Of a stretch of 64,000 nt of DNA, positions 58,485 through 64,000 are shown piece after piece. The notes below the pieces were generated by a model, which worked only from the letters and a program-made list of their open reading frames with translations, was not told the DNA's origin and searched no databases. The DNA is from Eonycteris spelaea. Its lineage: Eukaryota; Chordata; Mammalia; Chiroptera; Pteropodidae. Numbering within the stretch: position 1 is the stretch's first letter; each line of letters starts with the position of its first letter. The stretch spans positions 10,084,501 to 10,148,500 of the forward strand of contig PUFA01000021.1 in assembly GCA_003508835.1 (NCBI GenBank). Reading direction: 5' to 3'. The translations under genes and the position numbers were made by a program.

Positions 58485-59945
58485 CAGAGGCCGTTGGAGA
58501 CAAGAAAGGAATACTTAACAGGAAGGCAATGGTTCAGGGTAGGAGTCTTCAATACTTCTTTTCAAGAAAACTTACACTCTTGAAAATTATCAGAACTTAA
58601 AACATCTCTTATTTATATGAGCTGCATGCATTTCTATATAGCATGTTAGAAATTAAAACAGAAATTTTATATTTATTAAATAATTTAAAATAACAATAAA
58701 CCCAGTACTGTTGACATAAATAATTATATTAAAATAATCATATTATCCAAAACAAAAAAAATGAGAAGACTGGCATTATTTTACCTTTTGAAAAATCTCA
58801 ATACCTGGCAGAATATAAGATGGATTCTCATATGCCCTATATTCAACTTACCGTAACATGTTGGTTTTTTTTTTAAGTATATGAAGAAAATCTAGCCTTA
58901 GACAAATAAGTAGTTAGATAAGAGATGAGTATTTGGTAGATCTTTTTTGTGTGTGTGGGTATTCTTGTTTTGATATGACACCAAAACTTGATTGTCAGTT
59001 CTTGAACTTTACCTGAAAAGTGGAATCTAAAGCCACAAAATTAACTTTTATTACTCTTATTAAATTAAAATCAGTCAGTTTATCTTGCACTTTGAATGGA
59101 TCTACTCATGTGTGATTTTGTACTGTCATTGAACTGACCATTCTGAAAATGTTGATTCATTGGGATATATACATGGTCCAAATGTTGACATATTTCATTA
59201 TGTGATATCAAACTATCTCATCAGAGAGAACTTTTAATCAAGCATTTGAAGCATCAAGCTTATATGGTAGGTACACATTTTCAGAAACTGATTTTCACTT
59301 GAAAACTTGAATGTTATAATTGGCAACAAAAAATACCAGTTTTCCTTGAAGTGACAGCTCATTTCATTAATATTTCAGAAAATATCTGTGGTGAAAATAG
59401 CCAAGTATGAATAATCATAGTTTGTCATTTGTTTTTGAAGGAAAATGGTGTTCTATGAAAAAAGCAGCTAGCTGAGCTCACAACTCAAACAGTTGACCAA
59501 GGACTTGGCCTTGAGCTCGCACGATCATCAGTACACTTGGAAGGGCCTTTTCTTTATATGGAATATTAGAACTACATGTGCAGAGGTGTAGAGATTTAAT
59601 GAAACTAATAACTTCGCTGCTTTGTCAAGGGAATACTTAAGAGGAACTTTCTTTTTCTTAAAAATCTGCAGTAGTAGAGTATACGATGACTATTAGTTCA
59701 CATTGGTTCTTATGTTTGATTTGTGGTAAAGGTGTCAGAAGTTTCATCCACCATCACTTTTGCATCATGGGTACAAATGTCAATGCAATGAAATAAGGAA
59801 ATGACATGTGATATTGCTGTGAGGATGGTTTCACTTAGCAGGTCCCATGGGTATGTCTTGAGGAACTCCGAAGGTTGGAGAACTGCTTGTCAAGTGATCG
59901 ATCAAAGATGAACATGGACAGTACAAATGCTGGTTAAAAATAAGA
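58485..59945. other. Unassigned stretch
   Basis: No gene. The text at 59840-59900 ('ttgaggaactccgaaggttg', 'gagaactgcttg') faintly resembles the end of a MER5-type element. Confidence 0.35.
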
Positions 59946-59949
59946 ACTT

Positions 59950-60050
59950 GGATGTAAATGCCAGGTCTAGTCTTAATAACTGTATGAACTTGGGTACATT
60001 TCTTGAAGACTCAGATTTTAATTTAAAAAATGAAAATGAGTGTAGACTCC
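59950..60050 (+). repeat. MIR SINE fragment, sense
   Basis: 'aatgccaggtctagtcttaa', 'taactgtatgaacttgggta' and 'catttcttgaagactcagat' are followed by 'aaaaaatgaaaatgagtg'. This is the MIR core and 3' order. Confidence 0.6.
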
Positions 60051-60089
60051 ACCTGTGGTGGACATATGTCCTTCACTTGGCTTCTGAAA

Positions 60090-60603
60090 TTTTTTATTTT
60101 TAATTGAGACATAATTGACATATGATTATATTAGTTTCAAGTTTACAATATAATGATTCAATATTTAAAAGCTCAAGGTGTTCATGCACATGGGAGTTTG
60201 GGTGGCAGGTGGTGTGAGCCAGATGCCTGCCTACGGAGTGTGGGTCGTGGGCCTCACCAGGGCTCCGCCGCCAGCAGCAGAGCTCCTGAGATTGTGGGCG
60301 ACCTGGCTTCCTCTGGGAAGAGTAGTCACGGCTGCAGCACCTGGGACCTCATTCCACCATTCACTGAGCCGCCCTTGATGTTCAGCACATCCCAGCCCAT
60401 CCTCTCCCTGCTCCTCCACCAGGACTCTCACTTGCTCCCCGCTCACATGCAAAGTTGCATCCTGCAGCATGTGGGCTCTGACTGCACCTAGTTTGCCTTC
60501 TTGGGAAACCCCACTCCACTCACCTGGACCAGGCCCAGGCCTGCTTGCTGTTGACCTCTGTGGTAAAATGAATGAATGAATGAATGAATAAATAAATAAC
60601 CCC
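60090..60603 (-). mobile_element. Composite insertion: L1 3' end, GC-rich body and tetranucleotide tract
   Basis: From the left are a T-rich start and an antisense L1 3' end ('aattgagacataattgacat', 'attatattagtttcaagttt'; 60090-60172). About 385 bp of GC-rich text then follow, up to about 60560. The right end is (AATG)n/(AATA)n at 60565-60599. The word 'ctgaaat' flanks the unit at 60083-60089 and 60604-60610. On the minus strand these read as near-matching 10-mers consistent with a target-site duplication. Read on that strand the unit is: simple repeat, GC-rich body, L1-type tail. The GC-rich body has no recognised family. Alternatively it is a processed transcript in plus orientation with an A-rich tail, sitting beside an L1 scrap. 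Confidence 0.45.
60565..60599 (+). repeat. (AATG)n / (AATA)n tetranucleotide tract
   Basis: Five aatg units followed by three aata units, at the right edge of the GC-rich block. Confidence 0.93.
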
Positions 60604-60609
60604 TGAAAT

Positions 60610-61005
60610 CTTAATTTCTCTTTACAATGAAGAAATCCTCTGGTTATATAAATCTGAGGAGCAAAGACTAACTTTCTACACAGTAGCTGGAAATGCTATG
60701 CTTTTGCTTGCCCGCTCACTTAATCTCCCTTTCAGCAAGATTTTGAATTCAGAATGGAAGGGAAGACCATGAATGCAAATCTTTCTTGTTACTTTTTGAG
60801 CCTTGGATAATTTACATAAAATTGCTGAGCTTCTGTTTCTCAAATTATAAAATGTTGCTAATGAGAATATGTACATTAGATTGGAAATACTTCCTTCTCA
60901 AGGCAGTTTTATTTCAAATTTAGATATTTGTGTTCCTAGATTATTTCCATAACTTAATTTTATAATTAATTTATAACTTACTTTAATAGGTTAATAATGC
61001 TTTTT
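60610..61005. other. AT-rich non-coding stretch, unassigned
   Basis: No gene; a 66-codon antisense frame at 60676-60876 has no domain. Confidence 0.4.
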
Positions 61006-61170
61006 TAAATTAAGTTTATTGGGGCAACATTGGTTAATACAATTATATAATTTTCAGGTGTACATTATAATTTGACATCTATATATTCTATTGCATGGTT
61101 ACCACCCACAGTCCAGTTTCCTTCAGTTATCATATATTTGATCCCATTTACCCACATCACCCTCCCAATA
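61005..61170 (-). mobile_element. Lineage-specific L1-like 3' end, antisense
   Basis: A T-run leads to 'gtttattggggcaacattgg', 'ttaatacaattatataattt' and 'tcaggtgtacattataattt'. 'tatatattctattgcatggt' and 'taccacccacagtccagttt' follow, with an end 'catatatttgatcccattta'. I associate this pattern with antisense 3' ends of retroelements abundant in bat genomes (recalled, not checked). Confidence 0.6.
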
Positions 61171-61174
61171 ATAC

Positions 61175-63845
61175 TTTTGAAGTACTACATAAATTGATAC
61201 CAAATGATAGTTGAAGAGGATACTAAACTACAAAATAAACTTCTTTCATTTGCACAAACCCGGTTCCAATCCCAGTCTTCAGGGGATTTCAATTTCAAAC
61301 ATTTCTGTTATATTTTTTTTCTGGTGATTCTCTTCCTAAGTATAAATAATATGCTCATATCTCCATTTCACGATTTAGCAACTTTCACCAATACTGATTG
61401 CCTCCATCTATGAAACATGAGGACTCCCGTTCGCATAAAACAACTTTTGCTACATCCTTCTCTCTGTTAGTTGACATTTTTACTTTTAGTTCTTCTCTTG
61501 GTTAAATTGGTTGATCTCCTTGGTGTATTTGATCCTCTATTTCCTGTGCTCATAAACATTAGACTTTATGTCATGACTTGCTTCTGTGTTAGATGAAGTA
61601 TTTCTGTCACCTTTTCTCCTTTCCCATTTCTGTCTTTCATATTACTAATTTTATAATATCAAGCTTCAAAATATTCTGTTCTACAACTATAGCCTTCTGT
61701 GGTGGTCAGTTTATTGAATGAACCATAGACTAAGCAGAAGATGGTTGCATGTTAGACAGTTCTCAGTCAATACTTGCTGCAGACCTCTTATTTTGTAAGA
61801 TTTTATTGCACATTAGATAATGACCTTCTTGGAATCAGAAATAATCTACATTTATTTAAATTAATACTCTTATTCCTTGGCAAGTACCTGCTTTCTACAA
61901 AGCACTAAACAAGTTACTAGGATGGCAGTCAGTATCGATGAAGTCAGGCAGTAGGACATGAGGCTCCAGTCCTGTGATCGTTTAGGACTTTGATCCGGGA
62001 TGCACCAGCAAAAGCAAACCAGGGGACTGGACTTTAGGTAACTGGGTTATTTAGTAGTTTAAATCAGAGAAGTGTTAACAGACAATTAGGCAGGGCTAAG
62101 TGTCTGGGACTGTTGTGGGAGAGGAGGTTTGTGGCCAAGGCAAGGTAGAGCATAGTACCTAGCGTCGGAGGCCAGGTCAGACCAGACGCAGCAATATGGA
62201 CAAATGCTGTGTCCCTTAGTCCAGCTGAACCACTTTTCTAATTCTCCCCACTTGTAGGCAGCACCAACTAGAAGCTCAAGGTGAGTGTGAAATCCTATTG
62301 GTAATGTTAAGCCACTCAGTTGTGAGAGGAGAATAGAGTGAGTAAGCCAAATCATTGATGAGTATCTCTTTGGGATAGAAACACATTCCAAAGTAGTCTG
62401 GTCTGGATATTTTTCCACAAACTGCATACACAGCAAGTTTTCATTAAAAATATTACTTTAATATAAAAATTGTTGCCAGGCTGTATAAGCATGATTATAT
62501 GAAAAGTTTATGTTATTTTAGATGTTCCTACTCTCTCTAAAACTGCAGTAAATTGTCATATAGATTAAAGCAATAAAATATTTAGAATTATTTAAATTTC
62601 ATTTTTATTGTCTTTCATTGGGAAATGAGCAAAATTATCTTTCTTTTAGTCGTCATTACACATCTGTTGTCACTATATTATGAATTTCACAGTGTGATTT
62701 AGGTTATAATTTTAATTATATTTATAAAGTGTTAGAAAATGTACTCAGAATTTTCTTAGGCAAACTATACTTTAAGAATATGCGTCTCAGTATGTGTCTC
62801 TATAACATCAAATAAATCAAACAATATTTCTCCAAATAATTACCAAGAAAGATTGAAATATACCTTTTCGTGAGTGTCAAGCGTACAATAAATTAAGCTC
62901 ACAAGATTGCACACTTTATTGCAAGTTTGAAAACAAGATTTCTTTATACTAGTTAGTGATGCATCCTGACCTCAAGTCCCCTGTGCCTGCCTGAAATGGC
63001 TCACTGCGCTATAAGCACAGAAGTTCAGAATTTTCTATTTTTATTCAATTATTTTATCACATATTCATTAAAAAAATTATTTATAACATACATCTTAGGT
63101 CTCCAGGATTGACCTCTGCTTTCCTCTCCAAATAGTGGATTCCCAAATCTCCAGCATACATCTTTCCATTTTGGTAAACACAGGAAAACAAAAGGATCTC
63201 TCTGAACAATTTCAACATGTCTAGCAATGTATCTCACTGCCTGGCTTAGGTCGTGGGTCTGTTGGCCTATTAATGTGTCAGTGGAGTAGGGTTATGGCAA
63301 AAGTGAGCAGAAGATAGGATATCCTGTGTCTACTCTATGGTTCACAGGTCCACTTCCGTGTCCAGAAGGTAGGCTCGGCCTCACCTAAACCACGTGTGCT
63401 CAAAATAAGAGGGAGATAGTTCCCTTAAGAAAAGTGATGCTGCTGCTACCAGAAGGAAATGATGAGTCTTGGATCACTGCTCACACTCACAGATGTCCCC
63501 TGCATTAAAGGTACACCCTGAAGTTAGAATTTGGCCTCAACTCTTTATTAATATGGGCTTTAATTATGTAGAATTGATTATACAGGCATATCTCCATGAA
63601 AGTACATATTAATAGCATCATAATACTTTTTGATTAAGATGTAATACCTGAACATTTATATGAAACATTTAGAAAGCAGAAGATAAAAATGATTAGCAAA
63701 TCACAAATAATTCCACATCTATCTTATCTAGTCATCAAACTGGATAAATTAAAATCATCTTTACTAGGTCATATTTTCGACCTTAAATATATGAAGCTTT
63801 ATTCAAATATGAAGCTAATAAAATTAATCACAATTTTTGAAATTT
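61175..63845. other. Unassigned stretch, partly GC-enriched
   Basis: No supportable gene. 61930-62420 has a higher G+C content than its flanks and carries a 116-codon antisense frame (62086-62436) with Trp/Cys-rich chance-like text. 63230-63530 is likewise less AT-rich. Both may be old LTR or transposon pieces I cannot name. Confidence 0.35.
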
Positions 63846-63847
63846 GG

Positions 63848-64000
63848 ACTAGTGGTTAAAGGCACAGACTGCATCCAAATTCTGGCTTTATCAATTACCA
63901 GCTGTGTGATCTTGGGCAAGTAACTTAACCTCTCTGTTCCTCACTTCCCTAATTTGTAAAATGGGTCTTATTTCTGAGAGTAACTGCTTCATTGAAATGT
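63848..64000 (+). repeat. MIR SINE, sense, cut by the window end
   Basis: 'actagtggttaaaggcacag', 'actgcatccaaattctggct' and 'ttaccagctgtgtgatcttg' come first. 'ggcaagtaacttaacctctc' and 'tgttcctcacttccctaatt' follow, ending with 'tgtaaaatgggtcttattt'. It is the best-preserved MIR in the window and its 3' part may continue past the edge. Confidence 0.92.

Noticed and set aside
62086..62436. 116-codon open frame, minus strand
   Set aside because: No known family and no transcript features. The local GC-richness alone lengthens frames.

Overview
The window reads as AT-rich, non-coding mammalian DNA: intergenic, or deep inside a large intron. I found no intact protein-coding gene, rRNA, tRNA or CRISPR array. 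Open frames rarely exceed 100 codons. The longer ones are explained by LINE-1 remnants or microsatellites, or have no visible support. All family names rest on recalled consensus patterns, not a database search, and edges are approximate.

Organism: the repeat content is that of a placental mammal (MIR, L2, MER5A, MLT1/MaLR, ERVL, decayed L1M). There are no primate Alu, rodent B1/B2, ruminant BovB or obvious carnivore tRNA-SINE copies. The younger L1 3' ends, and the 3'-end-like segments near 27.64 and 61.01 kb, look to me like those of bats. No vespertilionid VES SINE was noticed. A non-vespertilionid bat is my best guess (inference, about 0.6).

Layout. 0-5 kb: a short direct duplication, a sense L2 and a complete MER5A. 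5-20 kb: a GA-rich block, a TG repeat, an L1 3' end, an MLT1 LTR, a later inverted MLT1 LTR, an antisense candidate processed pseudogene (about 16.6-17.1 kb) and antisense L1 pieces. 20.7-23.5 kb: a decayed class III (ERVL-like) endogenous retrovirus, followed by an L1 3' end. 24-35 kb: an alternating-purine TG block, L2/MIR fragments, a TC/AC microsatellite, an old sense L1 and a good sense L2.

35.5-37.5 kb: the clearest recent insertion, a 5'-truncated L1 with target-site duplications. 37.5-41.3 kb: an antisense L2 directly followed by a sense L2, head to head. 41.5-43.4 kb: a 225-bp direct duplication. 44.2-44.8 kb: a GC-rich candidate LTR. 51.2-52.0 kb: an L1 carrying the inversion expected from twin priming. 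52.9-54.6 kb: a very old sense L1. 57-60 kb: MIR and L2 pieces. 60.1-60.6 kb: an unusual unit joining an L1 3' end, a GC-rich segment and a tetranucleotide tract. The window ends in a MIR.

No genes act together here. The value lies in the insertion history and a few unassigned segments: the 60.1 kb composite, the 41.5/43.2 kb duplication, the head-to-head L2 pair, and the gene-like segments at 16.6 and 12.2 kb.
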